Shown in pieces: positions 6,483-13,259 of a stretch of 13,259 bases of DNA. The translations under genes were made by a program, and so were the position numbers. Below the pieces are notes generated by a model, which was given only the letters and a program-made list of their open reading frames with translations, ran no database searches and had not been told where the DNA came from. The stretch is from Armatimonadota bacterium (GTDB lineage Bacteria; Actinomycetota; Acidimicrobiia; Spongiisociales; UBA5794), in the NCBI GenBank assembly GCA_008501565.1, contig QQUL01000076.1, positions 1 to 13,259 of the forward strand, read 5' to 3'. The stretch's first letter is position 1; each line of letters opens with the position of its first letter.

Positions 6483-7919
6483 ATGCGACGCAAAACCAAG
6501 ATCATCGCAACATTGGGCCCCGCAACGGGCTCAGAGGACGTCATCGCCGAGCTCATGGCGAGCGGTATGGATGTTGCACGGATCAACTTTTCCCACGGAA
6601 CACAGGCTGATCACGCACGCCGGGTGGGCATCGTTCGCAAGGTTGCGTCCGATCTGAACCGCCCCATCGCGATCATGCAGGACATACAGGGACCCAAGAT
6701 CCGCGTCGGCACCTTTCCGGGTGGGAGTGTCGAGCTCGAGGACGGCGCCACGGTGCGGGTCGTCCCGGGGGAGGCCATCGGCAGCGCCGACGAGGTACAC
6801 GTCGCGTATCTCGACCAGGTCGAGATGTCAGTTGGTGGTGTGATCCTGCTCTCGGACGGCATCATTTCTCTCACTGCAACCGATGTCGCGCCGGACTGCA
6901 TCACCGCGACGGTGACACTTGGCGGCATCCTTCACGACCACCGGGGTGCTGTGTTTCCTGGTGCGAGAACCAGGATTCCCATCGTGACCGAAAAAGACGT
7001 CGAAGACCTGGAGTTTGGAGCCACGCTGGGGCTTGATGCGGTGGCGGCTTCGTTCGTCACGACTGGAGCGGATCTTCGCTCGGTCAGGGAGGTTGCTGGC
7101 GATGTGGCGCTCATCGCCAAGATCGAGACGGCGGTGGGATACATGAACCTCGACGACATCCTTTCGGAATGCACCGGGGCGATGGTGGCACGTGGCGACC
7201 TTGGTGTCGAGTTGTCGATCCAGTCCGTTCCTCGCGCCCAGAGTGAGATCTTGAAACGCACGAACGCAGCAGGGAAGATCTCGATCACCGCCACCGAAAT
7301 GCTCGAGTCCATGATCCACAGTCCGCGCCCCACTCGGGCCGAGGTGACCGATGTGTACCGATCGGTGCTCGACGGCACCGACGCTGTCATGCTGTCAGCA
7401 GAGACGGCCATCGGCGAGTATCCGACCCGAGCGGTCAAGCTGATGTCCGACATCGTGCGTGAAGCCGAGATCTCCGATGACTACGGCCGCGCTTCGGGCT
7501 TGTCGAACATTGCGGAAGGTGCTGTCTTCGCCTCAGCAACCGCTGAGGCCGCGGTCGATACGGCTGACCGGCTCGGTCTTGAGTCGATCATCGCTTTCAC
7601 CGAATCCGGGACGACGGCGAGGCTGCTGTCGAAGTACCGGCCGAAGGCAAGCATCTACGGATTCACCCCGATCGAATCGACGTACCGTCACATGGCGATG
7701 CTCAGCGGTGTGACACCCATAATGCTGCAACGGGTGTCATCAACGGATGAGATGATTGCCAACGCAGAAGCAGAGCTGGTGAAGCAAGGAGTCGCTGCTG
7801 CGGGCGACGGCGTGGTCATGGTCGCCGGGGTTCCGCCCAATCAGTCGTCATCGACGAACCTGATGAAACTCCACGTGGTGGGGTCTGGCGACGTTCTGCA
7901 TCCGGATGCACATGTGTGA
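6483..7919 (+). CDS. pyk: Pyruvate kinase
   Basis: A 478-residue pyruvate kinase that makes pyruvate and ATP from phosphoenolpyruvate and ADP in glycolysis. Seen: the N-terminal TKIIATLGPAT at 5-15, substrate residues in ARINFSHG (32-39; Arg33, Asn35), DIQGPKIR at 67-74, the B-domain from about 75 to 170, and the active-site signature LIAKIETAVG at 210-219 with catalytic Lys213 and metal ligand Glu215. ARGDLGVE follows at 236-243 (Asp239), then TATEMLESM at 269-277 and SAETAIGEYP at 305-314. The allosteric C-domain is complete, so length matches bacterial enzymes. ATG 6483 is chosen because homology starts there; an in-frame ATG at 6456 and the longer upstream frame have no family similarity. 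Most relatives read TATQMLESM where this one has TATEMLESM, a mild oddity. Confidence 0.97.
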   Translation: MRRKTKIIATLGPATGSEDVIAELMASGMDVARINFSHGTQADHARRVGIVRKVASDLNRPIAIMQDIQGPKIRVGTFPGGSVELEDGATVRVVPGEAIGSADEVHVAYLDQVEMSVGGVILLSDGIISLTATDVAPDCITATVTLGGILHDHRGAVFPGARTRIPIVTEKDVEDLEFGATLGLDAVAASFVTTGADLRSVREVAGDVALIAKIETAVGYMNLDDILSECTGAMVARGDLGVELSIQSVPRAQSEILKRTNAAGKISITATEMLESMIHSPRPTRAEVTDVYRSVLDGTDAVMLSAETAIGEYPTRAVKLMSDIVREAEISDDYGRASGLSNIAEGAVFASATAEAAVDTADRLGLESIIAFTESGTTARLLSKYRPKASIYGFTPIESTYRHMAMLSGVTPIMLQRVSSTDEMIANAEAELVKQGVAAAGDGVVMVAGVPPNQSSSTNLMKLHVVGSGDVLHPDAHV

Positions 7920-7990
7920 CCGCACGGTGATCGACTGTTCGTGTCAGCGCACGACCACTAGCATCCCGCCACCATCACAACGGAGGAACC

Positions 7991-8293
7991 GTGGGACAGC
8001 GAATCGAAGTTGACTCGACAACGGTGGTCGATGACACGGCGGTGTTTGCCACGAACCGCAGCTTGACCGGCACCGATGGAGAAGGGTTCGCATCGAGCGA
8101 GGAAGCCTCCTCATCGGAGACCTTTCCCGCAAAGCTCGCATCGGAGTTGTTCGAGGCTGACCAGGCCCTGACAAGGGTGTACGTGGATCAGAACATGCTT
8201 GTGGTTGGTCGAGGCGCGCCGTGGGATGATCAGTCCAAGGCTTCAACGGCAAAGCTCATTGAAGACTTCTTCCTCTTCTACCCGGAGGGTTGA
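7991..8293 (+). CDS. Small protein resembling the Nfu/NifU N-terminal domain
   Basis: A 100-residue acidic protein. The GTG start at 7991 has a good ribosome binding site (GGAGGA ending 3 bases before it). Seen: a segment at 32-54 (GFASSEEAS then PAKLASELF) followed by a strand-rich region RVYVDQNMLVVGRG (62-75) and a tail with PWDD and an amphipathic helix (86-94). This order resembles the Nfu N-terminal domain, in which S-EEA, a L-A--LF helix, a 'V--V-' strand, a second strand and W--L-helix occur in series. The C-terminal CxxC iron-sulfur scaffold domain of full Nfu is absent and the protein has no cysteine, so it could not itself bind a cluster. It lies 71 bases after pyk and may have its own promoter (TAGCAT at 7959-7964). 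The assignment rests on remote similarity judged by eye. Confidence 0.55.
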   Translation: MGQRIEVDSTTVVDDTAVFATNRSLTGTDGEGFASSEEASSSETFPAKLASELFEADQALTRVYVDQNMLVVGRGAPWDDQSKASTAKLIEDFFLFYPEG

Positions 8294-8363
8294 ACTCCTT
8301 CCGGAATGGCTGCGCTCGCCTCCTGAAACCTGAGTGTGGTCCGAGTCCCGGCGATCGCTGAAA

Positions 8364-10352
8364 CTACTCCTCCTGGAAGACGCCGACGGTCAACTTGATC
8401 GTCGAACCGAGGGGAACCCATTCGCCCGGTGCAGGATCCTGCGTCAACACGATGTTGTCCTTTTCGGGGTCATCGACGAAGCCGGTGGTCTTTGCGGCGA
8501 GAAGCCCAAGCTCATCAAGCATGCCGAGGGCTTCTTCCCACGTTTTATCGGTCAGTGACGGAAGCTGGACGGGGCAATTCACCGGTTCACCTGTCACTTC
8601 GCACGGATGCACCGTGTAGAGCTCGGTGAGTGGCCGATAGCGCCACACCAGCTTCATGTCCGTCTCCTGCGAACCATCGGGACGGGTCACCACTCGGTCA
8701 ACGCGGACAAGGAACCCGTCAGATCCGGAGCGTTCCTTCTCCCGCTCGCCTGGGACGATCTCGTCAAGCTCGTCAGCGACAAGTTCCTCCTCGAACTTGA
8801 CGATGTCCTCCTTTTCGTAGGTGACATCGGTGCATGTGAGTCCGCCGTTGTCCCCGTACATGCGGACGGTGATGGAGGTGTCGGTGTATGCGGTCTTGAT
8901 GATCACTGGAGATTCTGTGTTGTTCCGGAACGCGACGTCTGGGCCGGGCACTCCGAGTGTCGCTTCCCTCCCCATCGGATAGCGGTCGAAGTACAGGGAG
9001 TGGGGCTGGTGTTCGACATCTTCGAGGCATGAGAAGAACACGGCGTTGAAGAATGTCGTTCCGAACTGGCTCACACCTCCGCCGATATTCGCCGGATGGT
9101 CGCAACAGTACGGAACCCCGTTGATGATCGCGCCGTCAGCCACGTAGCCCTTCGCCTCGGTGCGGGGTCCGACGTATTCGTTGAGTGAAAACACGGCGCC
9201 CGGCTCGACAATGGCGCCATCGACTTCATCGGCCATGGTCTGGATGTTGATGACACGGTTTTGACGGGCGGGATGATGGGTGGTGAATCCACCGAGTGGT
9301 TTCAGGGATGTGAGTGCTTGTGCTTCGGCCGTCGTGAGATCGGGCTCGGCGCCCACAATGAGCGGGAACTCACCGGTTCCTGATCCGAGAGCCGCTTCCT
9401 TCATCGACGCCATGAGGCCCTCGACGTCGAGGAGCGTTCCCGATCGGCCGGCGACGACCGAGATCACATCAGTCTCGAAGTCCACGTCCAACTGAGCGTT
9501 CACCGGTGGGATCTCGTACTCGCTCTTGCGGGGTTCAAGGATCTTGAGGACCGTTTCGGCATCAAACCGGGTCACCATCTCGGTGCCATCCTCGGAAACC
9601 TCAGCCACCGCTGCAGATGCAAGCTGTTCGGGTGTGAAGGTGACTCGAAACCCCACATCAGTCGAGATGAGGTGGATCGGGTCGTTGATCATCTCCGCGA
9701 GTTCTGCCGCTGCAGCATCGATCTGTGCATCGGTGAGCACGGGCTCGATGACGATGACGGGTACCACAACACCGGATTTGTCAAGGCGCGACATCTCGCG
9801 CTGCACCTGGGTGCGGGCGAATGCTCGGTCGATGCCCTGGCCCGTGGCTGGATATTGCGGTGTCACGACGCCGGCTTCGATCGTGACCGCACCTTCGAAC
9901 GCCGGATCGGCGACAGCTGTCCTTTCCCATGCCGTGAACACGTCGTCGATTGCTTCTTCGTCAAAGGTGATGTCGAGTGGAATATCTTCCTGTTTGGAGA
10001 ACGAAACGATCCACGCGGCAAACCGTGCAATGGGGCCACCTGTCTTGCGAGCCGAGCTTGCCGCCGTGATGGCCGTCGGTATGTCGGCGTCAAGCCCGAT
10101 CTCAACAGGGCTCAGCTTGAACGTCGCATCGTTGACTTTGAAGACACCGGTCGAGGCTCGAAGGTCGCCTTCGTAGCGTTCGACGGCAACCGTGGCGTCG
10201 GCGGTGTTCAAGCCCCCCACTTCGACACCGGCAACCGTGACGTTGCGTGCGATCACGTCGTCGGAAACGGCGCGATCAACGAGATAGATGCCAAGCGGAA
10301 GCAGCAGAATCGCGATCGGAACCGCTATGAATAGGACTCTACGGTGCTTCAT
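8364..10352 (-). CDS. Membrane-anchored VanW-domain protein with C-terminal PASTA-like repeat (paralog 1)
   Basis: A 662-residue protein predicted to be anchored by an uncleaved N-terminal membrane helix (about 7-25), with the rest outside the cell. Seen: a long N-terminal region (about 35-340) that resembles the repeated peptidoglycan-binding-like domain found before VanW in YoaR-type proteins, the VanW domain (about 365-500, with IGGGVSQFGTT at 423-433 and DVEHQPHS at 445-452), a charged linker (about 510-545), a beta-rich segment, and a PASTA-like repeat (about 596-658; QDPAPGEWVPLGSTIKL). PASTA repeats elsewhere bind muropeptides or beta-lactams. VanW function is not established, despite its name from vancomycin-resistance clusters; nothing here suggests resistance. 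Six cysteines (416, 417, 442, 507, 584, 593) all lie in the C-terminal half. It starts 77 bases after paralog 2, without a clear ribosome binding site, and is probably cotranscribed with it. Confidence 0.9.
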   Translation of the reverse strand: MKHRRVLFIAVPIAILLLPLGIYLVDRAVSDDVIARNVTVAGVEVGGLNTADATVAVERYEGDLRASTGVFKVNDATFKLSPVEIGLDADIPTAITAASSARKTGGPIARFAAWIVSFSKQEDIPLDITFDEEAIDDVFTAWERTAVADPAFEGAVTIEAGVVTPQYPATGQGIDRAFARTQVQREMSRLDKSGVVVPVIVIEPVLTDAQIDAAAAELAEMINDPIHLISTDVGFRVTFTPEQLASAAVAEVSEDGTEMVTRFDAETVLKILEPRKSEYEIPPVNAQLDVDFETDVISVVAGRSGTLLDVEGLMASMKEAALGSGTGEFPLIVGAEPDLTTAEAQALTSLKPLGGFTTHHPARQNRVINIQTMADEVDGAIVEPGAVFSLNEYVGPRTEAKGYVADGAIINGVPYCCDHPANIGGGVSQFGTTFFNAVFFSCLEDVEHQPHSLYFDRYPMGREATLGVPGPDVAFRNNTESPVIIKTAYTDTSITVRMYGDNGGLTCTDVTYEKEDIVKFEEELVADELDEIVPGEREKERSGSDGFLVRVDRVVTRPDGSQETDMKLVWRYRPLTELYTVHPCEVTGEPVNCPVQLPSLTDKTWEEALGMLDELGLLAAKTTGFVDDPEKDNIVLTQDPAPGEWVPLGSTIKLTVGVFQEE

Positions 10353-10429
10353 TCGTGGTTTCGATGGGGTGTATTGGTGTTGCGACGAGTGTAGGAACGA
10401 GACCCGATAACTCGTGGCATCTCGACCGA

Positions 10430-12496
10430 TCAGGGATCAGGTGGAGGGACGATCTCCGTGTTGTCGACATTGATCGTGATCGCGGTTCCCGGATCGGGGT
10501 AGGCACCGGCGTGGGACTGGCTGACGACACGATCGGGCGCACCCGGATCATCGACATACACGACGGACGCGGTGTATCCGGCTGCCTCGATCGCTGCACG
10601 AGCGGCCGCTTCGGACATGCTGACAACGTTGGGCACCGGTTCGGGGCATTCCCCGCTGCCTCCGACTCGCGGATCGCACGGATGGAGCAGTATGACGTTC
10701 TTCTCTCCGCGGTAGCGCCAATAGAACGGTTCACGATCAACCTCATTGCCCTGGGGGTCGTAGAAGACCCTCGTGACCGTGACCGACCAGCCGCCGGAAC
10801 CCTTCGACTTGACCTTCTCCTGGCCGGGGGCGACGAATACCTCCGGATCGGTCTGGTACGAGACTGTCGGGCTCGTGTATCCGGTACGCTCGGAACGCTC
10901 CGAATCGCAGATCATCCCGCCATTGTTCCCAAAGAAGGTGACGGTGATCGAACGTTTCGTGTGACTCGTCTTGATGATGACCGGGGCTTCCGTGTTGTTG
11001 CGGAAAGCCACATCCGGTGACGGATATCCAAGCGTCGCTTCGCGGCCCTCGGGATACTTGGAGAAGTAGATGCTGTGGGGCTGGTGTTCGACGTCCTCGT
11101 AGCAACCGAAGAAGATGGCGTTGAAGATCGTCGTGCCGAATTGGCTCACGCCCCCACCGACATTGACGGGGTCGTTCTCGCAGGACAGCTCACCGCTCAC
11201 GATGGCACAGTCGTACTTGTAGCCCTTCTCAAGCGTCCTTCGCCCGATGAATTCGTTGACGGAGAACACCTCGCCCGGCATCACCATGTGTCCGTCGATT
11301 GTGTCCGCCATCAAGTCGATGTTGTGGGCACGGTTTGTCCCCGGCTTGTACGTCGTGAACTCCGACACCTCGTAGAGCTCGCCGTATGCGAGAGCATCTT
11401 CGGTCGAGAACGCAGGCTCGGCAGTGAACTCAAGTACAAGCTCGCCGGTGCCGTCTCCGAGGGCGGCAGCCTGCACGGCCTCGACAACGAGGTTGACGTC
11501 GAGCCTTGTCCCCATCTTCGAAGGAACCAGCTCGATCACATCATTCTCGGGAAGCCCTTCGACGTCTTCTTGGGGGCTGTCCTTGATCTCGTAGTTCTCG
11601 TCCCAGTCCTCGAAGTCGTCGACCTCGATGATGTCCCAATAGGCATCGACAGGATCGATCTCAAGGTTCTCACGCTGGCCCTCTGCAAGAGGCGCGATGA
11701 CGGCCGGGTCAATCGAATACTCGATCGTCGCGGGAGTTTCCTTCACGATGTCAACCCGGAGGGCTTGTGCCATCGAATACGGGGCCACTTCGAATGTGAA
11801 TCCGTATTCATCGTTGGTGAGCGTTACCCCGCGATCGATGATCTCCTGGGCCCGTGTGCCCGCCGCATCCAGGTCGCTGTCCGTGAGGGTTGGTTCGTTG
11901 TCGACAATGGGGAGAACAATGACTTCGGTCGCTCCGGTCATCACGGCGTCGGTCACCAGCTTGGTCGCTTCATCGCGATCAATGGCGAGTCCGGAGTGCG
12001 GATACTCGACGATCGCGGTCTGGTTGGAAATCGTGACGGATCCCTCGAAGGCCGGGTTGGGGATCGCCGCCGTCTCCCATTCAGTGAACTTGTCAGCGAG
12101 TAGTTCTTCGTCTATTGAACCTTCGACTGGCACGTCGACAGCTTCGGAAAAGGCACGTAGCCAGCCGCTCAGCCCATCCTTGTTGGCGTCGAGTGCCTTT
12201 CGAGTGGCAGTGTCCGTGTCGAATGATGTACCGATTGCAACAGGGTCCAGAGTGAATTGCTTGTCGTTGACCGACACGGTGATCGTGTTGCCGGTTTGGG
12301 TGTCTGCATATTCGTCGGCGACGGCGGCAACCTCGTCGGCGGGGAGACGGGAAACGTCGGTTCCTTCGATGGATACGTTTCGTGCCGCCTGATCCGAAGC
12401 GGACGCGGTGTCAACGAAGTAGATCGAAAGCGGCAACAGCAGCAGCATCACGGGAACCGCGATGAAGAGTGTGATGTGTCTTCTGGACGTGGACAT
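10430..12496 (-). CDS. Membrane-anchored VanW-domain protein with C-terminal PASTA-like repeat (paralog 2)
   Basis: A 688-residue paralog of the neighbouring VanW protein with the same layout: membrane helix at about 9-28, an N-terminal peptidoglycan-binding-like region to about 360, the VanW domain at about 388-522 (VGGGVSQFGTT at 446-456, DVEHQPHS at 467-474), a beta-rich segment to about 606, and a PASTA-like repeat at about 618-678 (PVPNVVSMSEAAARAAIEA, then PDPGTAITI). It has six cysteines (430, 439, 465, 530, 607, 617), most at the same places as in paralog 1. It differs by an acidic insertion at about 289-317. The ATG at 12496 is supported by GGAG five bases upstream and a TATACT box further up. 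It is probably an extracytoplasmic cell-wall protein; the molecular role is unknown. Confidence 0.9.
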   Translation of the reverse strand: MSTSRRHITLFIAVPVMLLLLPLSIYFVDTASASDQAARNVSIEGTDVSRLPADEVAAVADEYADTQTGNTITVSVNDKQFTLDPVAIGTSFDTDTATRKALDANKDGLSGWLRAFSEAVDVPVEGSIDEELLADKFTEWETAAIPNPAFEGSVTISNQTAIVEYPHSGLAIDRDEATKLVTDAVMTGATEVIVLPIVDNEPTLTDSDLDAAGTRAQEIIDRGVTLTNDEYGFTFEVAPYSMAQALRVDIVKETPATIEYSIDPAVIAPLAEGQRENLEIDPVDAYWDIIEVDDFEDWDENYEIKDSPQEDVEGLPENDVIELVPSKMGTRLDVNLVVEAVQAAALGDGTGELVLEFTAEPAFSTEDALAYGELYEVSEFTTYKPGTNRAHNIDLMADTIDGHMVMPGEVFSVNEFIGRRTLEKGYKYDCAIVSGELSCENDPVNVGGGVSQFGTTIFNAIFFGCYEDVEHQPHSIYFSKYPEGREATLGYPSPDVAFRNNTEAPVIIKTSHTKRSITVTFFGNNGGMICDSERSERTGYTSPTVSYQTDPEVFVAPGQEKVKSKGSGGWSVTVTRVFYDPQGNEVDREPFYWRYRGEKNVILLHPCDPRVGGSGECPEPVPNVVSMSEAAARAAIEAAGYTASVVYVDDPGAPDRVVSQSHAGAYPDPGTAITINVDNTEIVPPPDP

Positions 12497-12501
12497 TCGG
12501 G

Positions 12502-12535
12502 CTCCGACAGGGGCTTTGGCCGTTTGGCGAGTATA
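12502..12535 (-). promoter_or_regulatory. Candidate promoter -10 box and ribosome binding site for the VanW pair
   Basis: On the minus strand, TATACT (12530-12535) fits a housekeeping -10 box. It would start transcription near 12523, leaving a leader of about 27 bases. GGAG (12502-12505) lies five bases before the ATG. No strong -35 box is visible. Confidence 0.4.
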
Positions 12536-12588
12536 TGGATGAGGTCCAGATACGGGGTTGATTCACCAGTAGGTCGCTCGACCTGTCG

Positions 12589-12594
12589 TACGAT
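12589..12594 (+). promoter_or_regulatory. Possible -10 element for the nuclease gene (leaderless arrangement)
   Basis: TACGAT ends 6 bases before the GTG at 12601, which is in frame with the ATG at 12607, and no ribosome binding site is seen. This fits leaderless transcription. The -35 region is unconvincing. Confidence 0.3.
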
Positions 12595-12606
12595 GTCGTT
12601 GTGGGC

Positions 12607-13259
12607 ATGTTTGACCATCTTGCAACCGGCGATTCGTTCAACGTCTCGGCGACCCTCTACACCGCATACCTCGAATGTCCGCAGCGGGCTCTCGGGCGGC
12701 TCCAGGGGTTCTATGGGAAGCCCTAGGTCGCCTCACTCAAGGGACAGCTTGCCCACAAGATATTTGCGACCCACCTTGATGAGGGTGAGATCCCGGTTGA
12801 TGACTTCAATCGGGCATGTCGGGTTGCCGCCGGCACGCATTTGGGCGCCATGATGGGTGAGCTCGGCATGAGTATCTCTCAGTTCGATGCCGTCGTCCTT
12901 GAGGTCCAGGCCCTGTATGACCGGTTCAAGGCGTTACCGATCGACGGCTTTCGAGAGGCCGAGATGGAGTTCGACCTTGACGCCGGAGGGGGGATCACGT
13001 TGCGCGGAAGCATGGACGCGGTGTTCGACTCCGACGAAGGACCGCGGATCGTGGATTGGAAGACCGGCACCTATCTGTCCGACAAGGAGGCCCAGCTCGA
13101 GTTCTACGCGATGGTGTGGGAACTTCTCAACGGTGAGATACCAGCAACTGCCGAGGCGATGTCCGTCGCTACGGGTGAGAACGTACACCTCGAACCAACC
13201 CGGGAATCGGTGCTGGCAACCCAGGCCGAGGTGGGCGAGATGATCGAAACGCTGCGACA
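12607..13259 (+). pseudogene. RecB/Cas4-like PD-(D/E)XK nuclease with internal TAG stop (3' part outside the window)
   Basis: Reading frame 1 from ATG 12607 (or GTG 12601) encodes the start of a RecB-family PD-(D/E)XK nuclease, but codon 40 is TAG (12724-12726). Homology continues in the same frame on both sides. Before the stop are SATLYTAYLECPQR (14-27), with the Cys24 that in AddB/Cas4 relatives can hold an iron-sulfur cluster. After it come GQLAHKIFA (46-54, motif-I His50), a metal-ligand region GSMDAV (Asp137), the core DWK (Asp150-x-Lys152) and QLEFYA (163-168). All core nuclease motifs are otherwise intact up to the window end, near residue 217. In-frame starts after the stop (TTG 12841, ATG 12850) would lose the motif-I His. 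TAG reassignment is unlikely because the SDR and VanW paralog 1 genes end in TAG. Likely explanations are a recent nonsense mutation or a base error; readthrough is less likely. Confidence 0.78.

Noticed and set aside
10385..10415. ACGAGT/ACTCGT inverted repeat between the VanW paralogs
   Set aside because: Only 6-bp arms with a 19-base loop; too weak to call a terminator or operator.
11075..12103. Plus-strand open frame of about 340 codons opposite VanW paralog 2
   Set aside because: The opposite strand encodes a clear VanW protein with conserved motifs; the plus-strand product has no recognisable features.
8364..12496. Vancomycin-resistance cluster
   Set aside because: VanW domains are widespread in bacteria without resistance; no vanH, vanA, vanX or VanRS-type genes are present.
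12724..12726. TAG reassigned as a sense codon or programmed readthrough
   Set aside because: TAG ends the SDR gene (897-899) and VanW paralog 1 (8364-8366) as an ordinary stop, and no selenocysteine- or pyrrolysine-type context is visible.

Overview
The window is GC-rich, almost fully coding, and looks like chromosomal DNA of a high-GC actinobacterium. The pointers are a ChoD-type GMC oxidoreductase, a CofC/FbiD-like nucleotidyltransferase, an LmbE/PIG-L deacetylase, VanW proteins ending in a PASTA-like repeat, frequent GTG starts, and start sites that fit leaderless transcripts. An Acidimicrobiia-like lineage is my guess; no marker gene here settles it. I see no tRNA, rRNA, CRISPR array, insertion sequence or phage gene. 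No stretch longer than about 155 bases lacks a gene.

Region A (1-6328, minus strand; transcribed from 6328 toward 1) is an eight-gene directional cluster. In order it encodes a solute-binding lipoprotein, an amino-acid-type ABC permease, a glyoxalase-fold (VOC) enzyme, a CofC-like nucleotidyltransferase, a PIG-L/LmbE deacetylase, a saccharopine-dehydrogenase-family oxidoreductase, an SDR related to dihydropteridine reductase, and a ChoD-like GMC flavoprotein that runs off the left edge. Three junctions overlap by 1-4 bases (permease/VOC ATGA, CofC/PIG-L GTGA, SDR/GMC TAGTG), which points to one translationally coupled unit. Strong hairpins sit in the two widest gaps, after the binding protein and before the saccharopine-dehydrogenase-like gene. 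No ABC ATPase is present. The gene set reads as uptake of a small polar, probably amino-acid-like solute coupled to redox and hydrolytic processing. I recognise no described pathway with this combination, so it is the best candidate here for an undescribed system.

Region B (6483-8293, plus strand) is divergent from A: pyruvate kinase, then a 100-residue protein that resembles the N-terminal domain of Nfu/NifU scaffold proteins.

Region C (8364-12496, minus strand) holds two adjacent paralogous membrane-anchored VanW-domain proteins, each ending in a PASTA-like repeat. They are probably cell-wall associated, and each has six cysteines confined to its C-terminal half.

Region D (12601-13259, plus strand) is the start of a RecB/Cas4-like PD-(D/E)XK nuclease gene with an in-frame TAG at codon 40 and clear homology continuing past it. 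It is a likely pseudogene or a sequence error, and it is cut by the right edge.
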